A DNA stretch of 34,769 nt from Bacillus badius NBRC 15713 (lineage in GTDB: Bacteria > Bacillota > Bacilli > Bacillales > Domibacillaceae). The position numbers were made by a program, and so were the translations under genes. Each line of letters begins with the position of its first letter. Position 1 is the stretch's first letter. The stretch lies in NCBI RefSeq assembly GCF_001591605.1, contig NZ_BCVF01000037.1, positions 1-34,769 on the forward strand. The letters are read 5' to 3'. Of this stretch, positions 23,308-32,890 are shown one piece after another. The notes under the pieces are model-generated. The model searched no databases. It saw only the letters and a program-made list of their open reading frames with translations, and was not told the DNA's origin.

Positions 23308-25254
23308 CTACCGCAAGCAATGCATTTTCGCTTCCGCCTCATCCCAGGCAACAGTGTAGCCCTGGCCTTTGGAACAGAAAATGGATGACGAGCTGTATTC
23401 AGGGTCCGCATCTTTATTATAACCGATTCTCGCGATCACCTCTTCCTTATTGTGGCAACAGTCGTATCCGCCAAAAACGAGGGTGATCATTCCTTTTCCT
23501 TGAGTAAAAGCGGCAAGGTCCGCACTATAATTCATAAAGGTCGCGACCGGTGCTTTTCCGGTCAATACCGCTTTATTCCCCTCCGTCTGCGGGGGATCAA
23601 ATGTACCGTGGGCTGTCTGGATGTCCGCGAGCACTTTGCCCATCTGCTCCATGTCCACTTTGATTTTAAAATCATAATAAGGCTCTAATAAAAGATTTTC
23701 TGCTTTTTCCAGCCCTTGTCTTAATGCCCGATAAGCCGCTTCCCGAAAATCCCCGCCCGATGTGTGCTGGTTATGGGCGCGGCCTGTAAGAAGCGTAATC
23801 TGAATATCCGCTAAGCCCGATCCTGTTAAAAGACCGCGGTGTTCTCTCTCAAACAGATGATGGCGAATAAGATTTTGATGGCCGATCGTTAAATCATTGA
23901 CATGACACGCATTTTCAAAAGCAATGCCGCTGTTTCTGGCTGCCGGCTCCAACTTTAAATGAACCTCCGCATAATGGCCTAACGGCTCAAAATGGCCGCA
24001 GCCGCTGACTGGAGCAGCAATCGTTTCCTTATAAATAATTTCCGGGTCACCGAAAGAGATGTCAAAGCGAAACCGCTCCTTAATCACCTGCTTTAAAATC
24101 TCCAGTTGAATCGCTCCCATGATGTGAATATGGATCTCCTGCAAGCTTTCTTCCCATGTGACATTTAAAGACGGGTCCTCCACATCAAGCATGTTCAAGC
24201 AGCGCAAAGCCTCTTTGATATGAACGGATGAGTCGACGTTGACTTTAGCCTTTAAAGTCGGGACCATTTCATAGGCGCCCTTTTCATTTAATACGCCAAG
24301 CCCATCGCCGGCGCCTGCTTGCGACAGTCCTGTCACGGCAAACAGCTCACCCGCTGCCGCCTCATTGGCTGTTTGAAACTTATGGCCGTTGTACACCCTG
24401 ATTTGTGTTACTTTTTCACTCATTCCCTCTCCGTACTGGATCTCGTCGCGCACGCGCAATGTGCCGCTCAACGCTTTAATAAACGTAATCCTCGTTCCAT
24501 TCAGATCATGCTTTACTTTATAAACCCGTCCGGAAAACGGGGCGTCCTGCCGGTAATCAGTCTCCGTCAGCCGCTCTAATTTCTCCAGAAAAGCGGCGAT
24601 CCCGATATCATGAAGCGCAGAGCCGCTGGCACATGGAAAGATCCTTCTGTCTTTCACCTGCTGAAGGAGTGTTCGAAGCCATAGATCTTCTTCGTACTCT
24701 CCTTCGAGGTAGCGCTCAAGCAAGCCTTCATCCCGCTCAGCAACAAATTCAATGAAATTGTCACTCATATGTCCTTGATGAAAATCATCGGTTAAATTAA
24801 ACACCTCTCCAGTTAATTCAGACCGGATCTCCTCTAATACTCGCTGAGCGTCTGCACCGGTACGGTCTGTTTTATTAATAAAGAAAAAGACAGGAACGTT
24901 ATACTTGCGGAGCAGCTGCCAAACAGTCTCCGTATGTCCTTCCAGCCCTTCAACGGCGCTGATGATAATGATGGCATAATCAAGCACTTGGATAGAACGC
25001 TCCATTTCCGCAGAGAAATCGGCGTGACCCGGCGTATCAATTAAATAATAAACAGAATTTCCATAAGACATGATCGCCTGATCGGCAAATACTGTAATGC
25101 CTCTTTGTTTCTCAATCTCATGGCTATCAAGAAAAGCATCCTTATGGTCGACTCTTCCCCTTTGCTTAATGCTGTTTGTATGATAAAGAAGCTGCTCGGA
25201 AAAAGTCGTTTTTCCAGCATCTACATGGGCAAATACACCGATGGTTTTGTTCAT
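23308..25254 (-). CDS. Tet(M)/EF-G-like ribosomal-protection GTPase, divergent
   Basis: A 648-aa translational GTPase with the domain order of Tet(M)/Tet(O) ribosomal protection proteins (about 640 aa). G motifs: GVFAHVDAGKTT (6-17), RGITV (51-55), DTPGH (73-77), NKTD (127-130) and SGSAL as the fifth. Domains II-V follow. True Tet proteins have YSPVSTPADF at the tip of domain IV, which reaches the drug site. Here the equivalent position (about residues 491-503) reads GRAHNQHTSGGDF, so drug release cannot be assumed. The C-terminal 70 residues carry four cysteines (YDCCH, IFCSKG, MHCLR), not a Tet feature. It could be a chromosomal housekeeping or stress relative. Start at ATG 25254 after AGAGGTG. 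Confidence 0.8.
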   Translation of the reverse strand: MNKTIGVFAHVDAGKTTFSEQLLYHTNSIKQRGRVDHKDAFLDSHEIEKQRGITVFADQAIMSYGNSVYYLIDTPGHADFSAEMERSIQVLDYAIIIISAVEGLEGHTETVWQLLRKYNVPVFFFINKTDRTGADAQRVLEEIRSELTGEVFNLTDDFHQGHMSDNFIEFVAERDEGLLERYLEGEYEEDLWLRTLLQQVKDRRIFPCASGSALHDIGIAAFLEKLERLTETDYRQDAPFSGRVYKVKHDLNGTRITFIKALSGTLRVRDEIQYGEGMSEKVTQIRVYNGHKFQTANEAAAGELFAVTGLSQAGAGDGLGVLNEKGAYEMVPTLKAKVNVDSSVHIKEALRCLNMLDVEDPSLNVTWEESLQEIHIHIMGAIQLEILKQVIKERFRFDISFGDPEIIYKETIAAPVSGCGHFEPLGHYAEVHLKLEPAARNSGIAFENACHVNDLTIGHQNLIRHHLFEREHRGLLTGSGLADIQITLLTGRAHNQHTSGGDFREAAYRALRQGLEKAENLLLEPYYDFKIKVDMEQMGKVLADIQTAHGTFDPPQTEGNKAVLTGKAPVATFMNYSADLAAFTQGKGMITLVFGGYDCCHNKEEVIARIGYNKDADPEYSSSSIFCSKGQGYTVAWDEAEAKMHCLR

Positions 25255-25440
25255 TGCACACCTCTGTTATGTTTCTTTGAAATATACAAAGCATTATATC
25301 AAAAAATGCGGCCGGCCACCGTCCGCAGCTTCACATTTTCAGGAAGATTCTCTTCTCTCATGCCACGGGTATTGTTGCTGTAAAGGTGCATAATAAACCA
25401 GACTCTCTTGATAACCAATCAAAAAAAGGAGCTTTTATTT

Positions 25441-26718
25441 ATGAATCATTCACTTGCCGGTGCCATTCGGAACTATGCGAGCCCATTGGAAACAAATGAG
25501 GATTTAACAAAGCTGATCGAAGCTATCGGAGAAGCCAACATTGTTCTTTTAGGCGAGGCAAGTCATGGCACCTCTGAATTTTATTCTATGTGGGCTGCCC
25601 TATCTAAAAGGCTGATCACCGAAAAAGGATTTTCTATTCTTGCAGTGGAAGGAGACTGGCCTGCAGCCCAGCAGGTGAACCGTTATATTAAAGGATACGA
25701 CTCGGAAAAGAGGAAGGCAGAAGAGGCATTGCAGGCCTTTGATCGCTGGCCAGCCTGGATGTGGGCAAATGAAGAAATGGCCATTCTCATCGAGTGGCTG
25801 CGGGCTTATAACGAAAAAAGGAAGGACCGCCAGCAAGTCGGCTTCTATGGAATTGATGTATACAGCTTATGGGAGTCGATCGAGGAAGTGCTCAATTACT
25901 TATCGCGCACGAAGCCGGCTGGCATTGATTTAACTTTGGCCAGGAAAGCATTCTCCTGCTTTGAGCCCTTCAACCGCCAGCCGGAGAACTATGCTGTTTC
26001 TACTTTGAATTTTTCCGATGGATGCACAGAAGAAGTTTCTAAGCTGCTGGCTTCGATCCGCACTCACGAAAAACAGTATGCAGGAACAGAAGAAGCAGAC
26101 CTTAATTTAAAAATCAATGCGCTAGTGGCCAAAAACGCTGAGCGGTATTATCGCGCCATGGTCAGAAGCGACATCCTTTCGTGGAATATCCGTGATGAAC
26201 ATATGGCAGAAACGATCAACGAATTGCGAAGTTATCATGGAAAAGACGCAAAACTAATTGTTTGGGAGCATAATACCCATATAGGCGATGCATCGGCTAC
26301 CGATATGAAAAACGAAGGGATGATTAACGTCGGCCAGCTTATCCGGGAACAAAATCAGGAAGAAGAAGTATTTGCTGTTGGCTTCGGCACTTATCACGGC
26401 ACCGTCATTGCGGCTGAAGAATGGGGAGCCCCGTTTCAAACAATCGACGTTCCGCCTGCACAAAAGCATTCGTGGGAAGCCGTTCTCCACCAAGCAGGCG
26501 CCTATAACAAACTTCTGCTCTTTAATAAGCACAACCGCTCCTTGTTTAATAACTGGATTGGCCATAGAGCGATCGGGGTAGTGTACGATCCCGAATATGA
26601 AGCTTACGGAAATTATGTTCCCTCCCAGATTGCCAGCCGTTATGATGCATTCATTTATATTGACCAAACAAGAGCCCTCGCACCTTTAGCAGCAAAGAAA
26701 GCCGTGCCAAACAAGTAA
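25441..26718 (+). CDS. Erythromycin-esterase-family hydrolase (YbfO-like)
   Basis: A 425-aa member of the erythromycin esterase family, as in B. subtilis YbfO (about 446 aa). Conserved catalytic-type segments are present: LLGEASHGTSEFY (E39, H42, E46), AVEGDWPAAQQVNRY (E70, D72), GFYGIDVYSLWES and WEHNTHIGDA. Acquired Ere enzymes open the macrolide lactone, but most chromosomal relatives have unknown substrates, so resistance should not be assumed. ATG 25441 follows AAAAGGAG by 9 nt; the longer frame starting with TTG 25408 has no such signal. It is divergent from the Tet-like GTPase and convergent with glutaminase, with only 33 bp after its stop and no clear terminator. Confidence 0.85.
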   Translation: MNHSLAGAIRNYASPLETNEDLTKLIEAIGEANIVLLGEASHGTSEFYSMWAALSKRLITEKGFSILAVEGDWPAAQQVNRYIKGYDSEKRKAEEALQAFDRWPAWMWANEEMAILIEWLRAYNEKRKDRQQVGFYGIDVYSLWESIEEVLNYLSRTKPAGIDLTLARKAFSCFEPFNRQPENYAVSTLNFSDGCTEEVSKLLASIRTHEKQYAGTEEADLNLKINALVAKNAERYYRAMVRSDILSWNIRDEHMAETINELRSYHGKDAKLIVWEHNTHIGDASATDMKNEGMINVGQLIREQNQEEEVFAVGFGTYHGTVIAAEEWGAPFQTIDVPPAQKHSWEAVLHQAGAYNKLLLFNKHNRSLFNNWIGHRAIGVVYDPEYEAYGNYVPSQIASRYDAFIYIDQTRALAPLAAKKAVPNK

Positions 26719-26751
26719 GGGCTTGCCGCCGCTCTCAGGAAGTTAAAAGCT

Positions 26752-27681
26752 TCAAAATATACTCAAGGAATACTGTTCCGATAGCATTTCCAGCAGCTTC
26801 AGCCCTGCTATGCTATTTCCTTTTTCATCAAGAGCAGGACCGAATATGCCGATGCCAAACCGGTTAGGAACTACTCCCATGATCCCCCCGGAGACACCGC
26901 TCTTTGCCGGAATGCCGATGCGGACAGCAAATTCTCCGGCAGCGTTATACATGCCGCAAGTCACCATAAAGGTTTTGCATATCCTGACAATGTCTTTTGG
27001 AATTAATTGTTCTTTCGTGAATGGGTCCTCTCCATTCATCGCAAAGACCAAGCCGATTCTGGCCAGGTCCAGGCAATTCATCTCAATGGCACATTGCTTT
27101 GTATACAGCTCTAACAGCTCTTCTACGTTCTCTTCAATAATCTTATGCTCCATCATAAAGTAACATAATGCCCGGTTTAGATACGCTGTTTCAAACTCTG
27201 ACCGGGCGACCTCCTCGGAATAGCTGAGCTGCTGGCCGCCCGCCAGCCGTTGGACAAATGCCCGGATGCGCTCCAGCCTGTCATTAATTGAAGATCCTTT
27301 GATCATGCTTGTCACAGCCAGCGCCCCCGCATTAATCATCGGATTGAGCGGCTTAGACGGATTGTACAGTTCAAGCTTTACGATAGAGTTGAACGGGTCT
27401 CCCGTCGGTTCATACCCGACCTTTTCAAACACCCTTTTTTCTCCGCAATCCATTAAAGCAAGCGCCAGCGTCAATACTTTCGATATGCTTTGCAAAGTGA
27501 TTTTTTTCTCTACTTCCCCTGCCGAAATGCACTTGCCATCAGAATGAAAAATAGCGATAGACAGATCATTCGGATTTTCTTTTTTTAGCGCTGGAATATA
27601 ATCAGCTACTTTTCCTTGTGCTGTATATTTTTTTGCTTCCATTACTAATTCATTTAATTTGTCACTGGAATAGCAAGGCAT
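26752..27681 (-). CDS. glsA: Glutaminase
   Basis: A 309-aa serine-dependent glutaminase that hydrolyses L-glutamine to glutamate and ammonia in the cytosol. The beta-lactamase-like fold motifs are visible: LQSISKVL with the S-x-x-K pair (S65, K68), [22 protein letters not shown], and [17 protein letters not shown] near the C-terminus. Length equals the short bacterial form (about 308-310 aa). ATG 27681 is chosen because AAAGGAGG abuts ATG 27687 but sits 6 nt from the second; the long frame from 27834 has no signal. A 220-bp leader separates it from the mtnA terminator. No partner gene (glutamine transporter or glnKL-type sensor) lies next to it. Confidence 0.93.
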   Translation of the reverse strand: MPCYSSDKLNELVMEAKKYTAQGKVADYIPALKKENPNDLSIAIFHSDGKCISAGEVEKKITLQSISKVLTLALALMDCGEKRVFEKVGYEPTGDPFNSIVKLELYNPSKPLNPMINAGALAVTSMIKGSSINDRLERIRAFVQRLAGGQQLSYSEEVARSEFETAYLNRALCYFMMEHKIIEENVEELLELYTKQCAIEMNCLDLARIGLVFAMNGEDPFTKEQLIPKDIVRICKTFMVTCGMYNAAGEFAVRIGIPAKSGVSGGIMGVVPNRFGIGIFGPALDEKGNSIAGLKLLEMLSEQYSLSIF

Positions 27682-27910
27682 ACCCATCCTCCTTTGTTCT
27701 TTGGCTCTTAAAAACGGGATATTGATTTGATTAGTTTCAGCTAAATAATTGAAGTTTATCCCGTGCGCCTCAGCTCTTGGTCTCCTGTAAAAAAGGCGGC
27801 TTGCCCTTAGCGTGTCTTTTACGGTGTGATCCAAATAAAAATCAGTTCAATTGCTGGCGGATGGAGGCGGGTGATTTCCATGCCATTCAACAGGACCGGT
27901 AAAGGTAGGA

Positions 27911-27949
27911 AAAAGCGGTTCGGAGTACGAAGATTCCGAACCGCTTTTG
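27911..27949 (-). terminator. Intrinsic terminator of the mtn operon
   Basis: AAAAGCGGTTCGGA pairs with TTCCGAACCGCTTTT around 9 nt, 33 nt past the mtnA stop. Confidence 0.92.
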
Positions 27950-27981
27950 GCGATAAATGGATGCTTGCAATGAGTGACCGC

Positions 27982-29052
27982 TTAATTTTCTTTCTGCAGA
28001 AGGCGGCTCAGGCTTTCATCAAAAGGAGCATAAGCGATGCCTTTCTCAGTAATAATAGCAGTAATCAAGTGATGATCCGTAACATCAAAAGCTGGATTGT
28101 ATATTTTTACGCCTTGAGGAGCCATCGGTTTCTCATACCATTGTGTGCTTATTTCCTCTTTGCTGCGCAGTTCAATTGGAATGTCAGCACCAGATGTGCA
28201 CCCCTGGTCTATTGTAGATAAGGGGGCGCACACATAAAATGGGATGCCGTAATGCTTTGCCAGCACGGCCAGACCGGATGTGCCGATTTTATTGGCGGTA
28301 TCTCCGTTAGCCGCCACACGGTCACAGCCCACCAGCACGGCTTGCACCTTTCCTTCTTTCATGACAATCGAAGCCATATTATCGCAAATTAACGTCACAT
28401 CAACTCCAGCTTCTTGCAGCTCCCAAGCTGTCAGGCGGGCGCCTTGCAGCAGGGGGCGCGTTTCATCCGCATACACACTGAACTGATAGTTCCTCTCCTG
28501 CCCCAAATAGATAGGAGCCAATGCTGTGCCATATTTAGCGGTTGCAATGGTGCCGGCGTTACAATGAGTAAGAAGCCCCCATCCTGGCTCCAGTAATGAA
28601 AGCGCATGTTCGCCAATTGCCAGGCACACCTTTTCATCTTCCGCCCGGATGTTGTCCGCTTCTTCCTTCAATGCTTGCTTAATGACGGCAACGCTTTGAT
28701 CTGCTTCTTGATGCAGCCGGTCTTCCATCCGCTGCAGCGCCCAAAATAAATTAACGGCCGTCGGACGGGAGGACGCCAAATATTGCTTGGCTTTTCGAAA
28801 TTGATCAGCGAGCTCCGCATAAGACGCTGCATTGGATCGCTTAACGCTTAAATAAATGCCATAAGCCGCCGCAATCCCGATAGCGGGTGCTCCTCTGACC
28901 TTTAGATGATAGATTGCCTCCCAAATGTCTTCTAGTGTTGAGAGTTGCAGAAAGACCTTTTCATTCGGCAGCAGGGTCTGGTCGAGAAGCACAAGAATAT
29001 CGTTGTTGTCATCCAGCCGTACTGATTGAATGGCTGTTACTGGTGTTGTCAT
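27982..29052 (-). CDS. mtnA: S-methyl-5-thioribose-1-phosphate isomerase MtnA
   Basis: A 356-aa aldose-ketose isomerase of the methionine salvage pathway. It converts MTR-1-phosphate to methylthioribulose-1-phosphate. Conserved elements: VRGAPAIGIAAAYG (residues 52-65), LLTHCNAGTIATAKYG with catalytic-position C164, and VLVGCDRVAANGDTANKIGT with D244. Length is the same as B. subtilis MtnA (about 353 aa), whose catalytic residues are C160 and D240. It starts 44 nt inside the end of mtnK in another frame, with AAAGGGG 9 nt upstream, so the two are translationally coupled. It is the last gene of the operon. Confidence 0.95.
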   Translation of the reverse strand: MTTPVTAIQSVRLDDNNDILVLLDQTLLPNEKVFLQLSTLEDIWEAIYHLKVRGAPAIGIAAAYGIYLSVKRSNAASYAELADQFRKAKQYLASSRPTAVNLFWALQRMEDRLHQEADQSVAVIKQALKEEADNIRAEDEKVCLAIGEHALSLLEPGWGLLTHCNAGTIATAKYGTALAPIYLGQERNYQFSVYADETRPLLQGARLTAWELQEAGVDVTLICDNMASIVMKEGKVQAVLVGCDRVAANGDTANKIGTSGLAVLAKHYGIPFYVCAPLSTIDQGCTSGADIPIELRSKEEISTQWYEKPMAPQGVKIYNPAFDVTDHHLITAIITEKGIAYAPFDESLSRLLQKEN

Positions 29053-30292
29053 GGTTGATTGCCCCTTTACTAAACTGATCCACGCTTCGGCGCAGTACCT
29101 TTACAAAATCATTTCCTGAGCGGATACTTGCCCGCTCAAGGATAAACGCTTTTCCGGCTGTTACACAAATCTTTTCCGCCTCCACCCTGTTTTCTTCATC
29201 AGAAATGGAGGTTAAATCCTTCACATGGGCAATGCCGATGACCCTCCGGCACAGTTCAAGACCTGCAGCCGCCGCCGTATCTTCCAGAATAGAATCTACA
29301 TACCACTCTTTAAAGCCCGGAACAGTTGCGGTTTGCTCAGTCACTGCTTCATCCCATAACTCCAAGAATTTTCGTGAAAACAGCTCAATGACTTGAGCAA
29401 TTGTTTCTTCTAAATACTGAAGATACTCGTTTTTCCTCTTCTCTTCTTTGATTGTGTAGCTCGCATGAACGTAGGCAAAGATTAAATTCGCCACAACGTT
29501 CCCGATGTCATAGCCTGCCGGTCCATAAAACGCGAACTCAGGATCAATAATTTTCACTGAATCTTCTTTTATAAAAATCGAGCCGGTATGCAGGTCGCCG
29601 TGAAGCAGCGACTGGGCCTTGGTCATAAAGTCAAACTTTAGTTTGGCTGTTTCTAATGCCAGCTCTCGGTCATTCCAAATCGTTTGATGAACAAACTCTT
29701 TCGTTCCTTCGAATACATCATTTTGCTCGCAATTATAGAATGGCTCGGTATAAACTAAATCTTCAGTAATTTCACAAAGCTCCGGGTTCGTAAATTGCTG
29801 TACTCGCCCTTTCTTCTCTTTATGCCCCATCACGACATCAGATGTAAGCAGCAGTGTGCGCGCAAGAAACGTTGTGATCTGATCAGCAAATAACGGGAAT
29901 TTTTTATGATTTAAAAGGGCTGAACGCATAATCTCATGATCAGATAAATCATCCATTACACAGCAATTCATGACTGGATCGTAAGAATACACTTTCGGGA
30001 CAAAGCCTTGGGCCAGCTCTCCTTGAAGCGCCAATATTTCACTTTCAATCCGGTTGCGGTCAGGAGACACTTTGAAAGCGTCGGAAATGCGGGCCACCGG
30101 ACCTGCCTGCTTGACAATAATCGACTGCCCGCTGTTAAGATCCGTCACTTTAAACACATAGTTTAAATTGCCGTCCCCGATCTCGCGGCATTCCAAGTCC
30201 GCATCCTCAGCAAAAATATTCAGCCTTTCCCTTACATATTCCGCTGCATCTGTTTCGTTCATCGTAAAGTAAGCTGATGCAAAATCTCTCAC
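29009..30292 (-). CDS. mtnK: S-methyl-5-thioribose kinase MtnK
   Basis: A 427-aa aminoglycoside-phosphotransferase-like kinase that phosphorylates methylthioribose with ATP. Signatures seen: the EIGDGNLNYVFKV nucleotide-binding loop, QFTNPELCEITEDLVYTEPF (a family-specific stretch), catalytic LLHGDLHTGSIF and the metal-binding KIIDPEFAFYGPAGYD. These match B. subtilis MtnK closely in order, though this protein is about 30 residues longer. The start is a GTG at 30292 with GGGAGGGG 6 nt upstream; the ATG ten codons later has no such signal. It follows the ABC permease gene by 14 bp and overlaps mtnA by 44 nt. Confidence 0.94.
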   Translation of the reverse strand: MRDFASAYFTMNETDAAEYVRERLNIFAEDADLECREIGDGNLNYVFKVTDLNSGQSIIVKQAGPVARISDAFKVSPDRNRIESEILALQGELAQGFVPKVYSYDPVMNCCVMDDLSDHEIMRSALLNHKKFPLFADQITTFLARTLLLTSDVVMGHKEKKGRVQQFTNPELCEITEDLVYTEPFYNCEQNDVFEGTKEFVHQTIWNDRELALETAKLKFDFMTKAQSLLHGDLHTGSIFIKEDSVKIIDPEFAFYGPAGYDIGNVVANLIFAYVHASYTIKEEKRKNEYLQYLEETIAQVIELFSRKFLELWDEAVTEQTATVPGFKEWYVDSILEDTAAAAGLELCRRVIGIAHVKDLTSISDEENRVEAEKICVTAGKAFILERASIRSGNDFVKVLRRSVDQFSKGAINHDNTSNSHSISTAG

Positions 30293-30306
30293 ATGAGTCC
30301 CCTCCC

Positions 30307-31311
30307 TTATTTTTGCTTATAATAAGTAAGCCCGAGCGCAAACGCTAAAACAGCTCCTTTTACGATATCCATCGCATAGTAAGGGACAGACATCATAACA
30401 AGGCCGTTTTGCAAAATGCCGATTAATACAGCTCCAATAAATGTGCCAATTGCATTAGGCTTTCCAGCTCCAAATACAGCAAAACCAATGAAAGCCGCGG
30501 CCACAGCATCCATTAAATACGGGGAGCCCGCGTTGATCTCCGCCGTCATAAGCCTCGCGGCGAGCACTGTGCCGCCAACAGCGGCACAAACAGCGGAAAG
30601 CAGGTAAGCAATGACTTTATATTTGTTGACCGGTATTCCAGACAGCCGGGCTGCCTCCTGATTGCCGCCAATGATATACATGTACCTTCCGTGCTTGGTA
30701 TATGACAAAAAGATGTGAACAAGAACAACTGCTGCGACCATTACGAAAATAATCCAGGGAACCTGGCCGATTTTTTCAAATATCGGGCTAATGGTTCCTG
30801 CGGCAAATGAGCCGTCCGGCATCACCATGTTTTGAGTAATCGTTGCCCCTTTCGTATAAGTCAAAGCGGCTCCTTGAATAATAAACATCATCGCTAACGT
30901 TGTAAGCATATCCGGGATTTTAAACTTCACGATTAATAAAGCGTTGATTGCCCCTACTGCGATCGCGGCAGCTAACGCAGCAATTAAAGCGACAAATAGA
31001 TTTTGGGAGTACCAGACAAACATCGAGATAACAAGTGCATTCGCCAACGAAGCAGTCGATCCTACAGACAGATCAAATCCATTAATCGCCAGAGAGATCG
31101 TTACACCGATAGCAATGATCGTAACAATAGAAATTGACCGTAAAATATTAATGATATTTTCGCCTTCGATAAAGGCGGGGTTTGCCCACGTAAAAACAGC
31201 GATTAACAGACCGATTGTCAGCAGAGTGCCGTACTTATAAAACCAGCTGAACAGCTGAAAAGATTCTTTGACCGGTTGTTTTTTCACTGTGACTATTTGT
31301 TCTGTAGCCAT
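30307..31311 (-). CDS. ABC transporter permease, RbsC-like (probable methylthioribose importer)
   Basis: A 334-aa integral membrane subunit of the simple-sugar ABC family (RbsC/BPD_transp_2 type), with about 9-10 hydrophobic helices. The ISLAINGFDLSVGS and AVGAINALLIVKFKIPDMLTTLAMM stretches are typical of this family. It forms the channel for a periplasmic-type binding protein. Its start abuts the ATPase stop codon with no gap, and its GGAGG lies in the end of the ATPase gene, indicating coupling. It is followed by mtnK after 14 bp. Operon position suggests MTR as the substrate rather than ribose; this is inference, since no enzyme for ribose use is linked. Confidence 0.88.
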   Translation of the reverse strand: MATEQIVTVKKQPVKESFQLFSWFYKYGTLLTIGLLIAVFTWANPAFIEGENIINILRSISIVTIIAIGVTISLAINGFDLSVGSTASLANALVISMFVWYSQNLFVALIAALAAAIAVGAINALLIVKFKIPDMLTTLAMMFIIQGAALTYTKGATITQNMVMPDGSFAAGTISPIFEKIGQVPWIIFVMVAAVVLVHIFLSYTKHGRYMYIIGGNQEAARLSGIPVNKYKVIAYLLSAVCAAVGGTVLAARLMTAEINAGSPYLMDAVAAAFIGFAVFGAGKPNAIGTFIGAVLIGILQNGLVMMSVPYYAMDIVKGAVLAFALGLTYYKQK

Positions 31312-32805
31312 TTACTTTCCTCCTGTTGAGTAATACAAAATTTCTGCTTCGCTTGTTGAGCTGGTTGGCACCTCTTTCACAGCCTCGCCGTCATAGACTA
31401 CATAGACCCGATCTGTCATGCCCACAATATCGGCCAGCTCGCTTGAGGCGTAGATTACTCCCTTTCCTTGCTTAGCAAGCTCAGTGATCAACCCAAAAAT
31501 CTCCCGCTTCGCTCCGATATCGACCCCTTTAGTCGGCTCATCAAAAATGTAAATATCAGCTTCACCCAGCAGCCATTTGCCAATGACCACCTTTTGCTGG
31601 TTTCCCCCCGATAAATTTGCCACCTTCGCTTCTGCGGACGGCGTCACAATGCCCAATCGCTGAATCATGTCTTCCGCCGCACGCTTCTCTTTCTTAAAAT
31701 CAATAAAACTGAAAAGCTTAGAAAATCGGCTCATGGCAGAAACCGTTAAATTCGTGGCAACCGACTCGGAAATGATCATTCCCTCTTTCCGTCTTTCTTC
31801 AGGCACGAGAACCATTCCATGCCGCACAGCATCCGTCGGGGAAGCAATGTTTACTTTCTGGCCCCGGATGAAAATAGCGCCTGACGTCTGAAGAGACGCA
31901 CCGAATAAAGCCTGGCAAATTTCTGTTTTTCCTGCGCCGACGAGACCGGCAATGCCGATAATTTCTCCCTTCCTCACTTCAATGTTCAAGTTTTTGACCA
32001 TGTGATCATCCGATAGATTCTTCACTTCAAGAATCGTTTCCCCGGTTGAAGGCTGGCGGGAAGGATATTGTTCATCTAACGTTTTTCCAAGCATTTGTTC
32101 AATGACATCATCCGGGGAAGTCAAAGCGGTCTTTTCTTTCATGACCAGCTCTCCGTTTCTCATCACGGCTATTTCCTCACAAATAGCAAACAATTCCGGC
32201 AGCCGGTGGGAAATAAAAATAATAGCGACTTCCTTCTTCTTTAAAAGCCGGATTAATCGGAATAACTCTTCCGTTTCCGTCTGGCTTAACGGCGCCGTAG
32301 GCTCATCTAATATTAAACAGCTGCATTGATCGGAAATTGCCCTTGCGATGAGCACCATTTGCTTTTCTGCGAGGGTCAGCTCATCCACCCGCTTATGGGT
32401 AGAGATCGCTACATTCAGATTGGCCAGCACATCCGCTGCCTGCTTATGAAGTTGCTTCCAATGAATCAGCTGTTTTCTGCCCATTCCATGAATCATTTGC
32501 TCCAGCATAATATTTTCGCCAACAGTTAAATGAGGAATGAGCGCCGTATCAACCTCCTGATACACCATTTGCACACCGAATTGCTTGGCGTCTTTCGGCG
32601 AACGAATGGCCGCTTGTTCGCCATGAAAATAAATCTCGCCCCGGTAATGGCCATAAGCTCCGGATAGCACCTTCATCAATGTAGATTTTCCCGCTCCATT
32701 GGCACCGATCAAAGCATGAATTGTTCCTTTTTCCACATGGAAATTCACATTTTTCAAAGCCGCTACCCCTGGGAAATCAATCGAGATGTTTCTCATTTCA
32801 ATCAT
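31312..32805 (-). CDS. ABC transporter ATPase, RbsA-like double-domain
   Basis: A 497-aa ATPase with two fused nucleotide-binding domains, as in RbsA/MglA. First half: Walker A GANGAGKST, signature region LTLAEKQMV (degenerate, usual in domain 1) and Walker B LILDEPTAPL. Second half: GLVGAGKTE, signature LSGGNQQKV and IYIFDEPTKG. The degenerate first Walker/signature pair is a known feature of this family. ATG 32805 is preferred, with AAGGGA upstream; the extra N-terminal six codons to 32823 have no ribosome signal. It powers uptake by the permease and binding protein in the same operon. The gap of 85 bp upstream contains a hairpin. Confidence 0.9.
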   Translation of the reverse strand: MIEMRNISIDFPGVAALKNVNFHVEKGTIHALIGANGAGKSTLMKVLSGAYGHYRGEIYFHGEQAAIRSPKDAKQFGVQMVYQEVDTALIPHLTVGENIMLEQMIHGMGRKQLIHWKQLHKQAADVLANLNVAISTHKRVDELTLAEKQMVLIARAISDQCSCLILDEPTAPLSQTETEELFRLIRLLKKKEVAIIFISHRLPELFAICEEIAVMRNGELVMKEKTALTSPDDVIEQMLGKTLDEQYPSRQPSTGETILEVKNLSDDHMVKNLNIEVRKGEIIGIAGLVGAGKTEICQALFGASLQTSGAIFIRGQKVNIASPTDAVRHGMVLVPEERRKEGMIISESVATNLTVSAMSRFSKLFSFIDFKKEKRAAEDMIQRLGIVTPSAEAKVANLSGGNQQKVVIGKWLLGEADIYIFDEPTKGVDIGAKREIFGLITELAKQGKGVIYASSELADIVGMTDRVYVVYDGEAVKEVPTSSTSEAEILYYSTGGK

Positions 32806-32849
32806 TGTGCTCGTTCCCTTCATCTAAAATGGGGATGGCCATTAAGTAA

Positions 32850-32865
32850 AGCGGACGCATCCGCT
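32850..32865 (-). promoter_or_regulatory. Intercistronic hairpin between binding-protein and ATPase genes
   Basis: AGCGGA and TCCGCT pair around a 4-nt loop without a T run, so it is not a strong terminator. Such hairpins after binding-protein genes often stabilise the upstream mRNA and raise binding-protein levels. That role is inferred. Confidence 0.4.
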
Positions 32866-32890
32866 GCCAGATCAGCGAATGCCGCCTTTC

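Noticed and set aside
22573-26718. Acquired antibiotic-resistance island
   Set aside because: No insertion sequence, integrase, direct repeats or visible change in composition; both genes have chromosomal homologues of non-resistance type.
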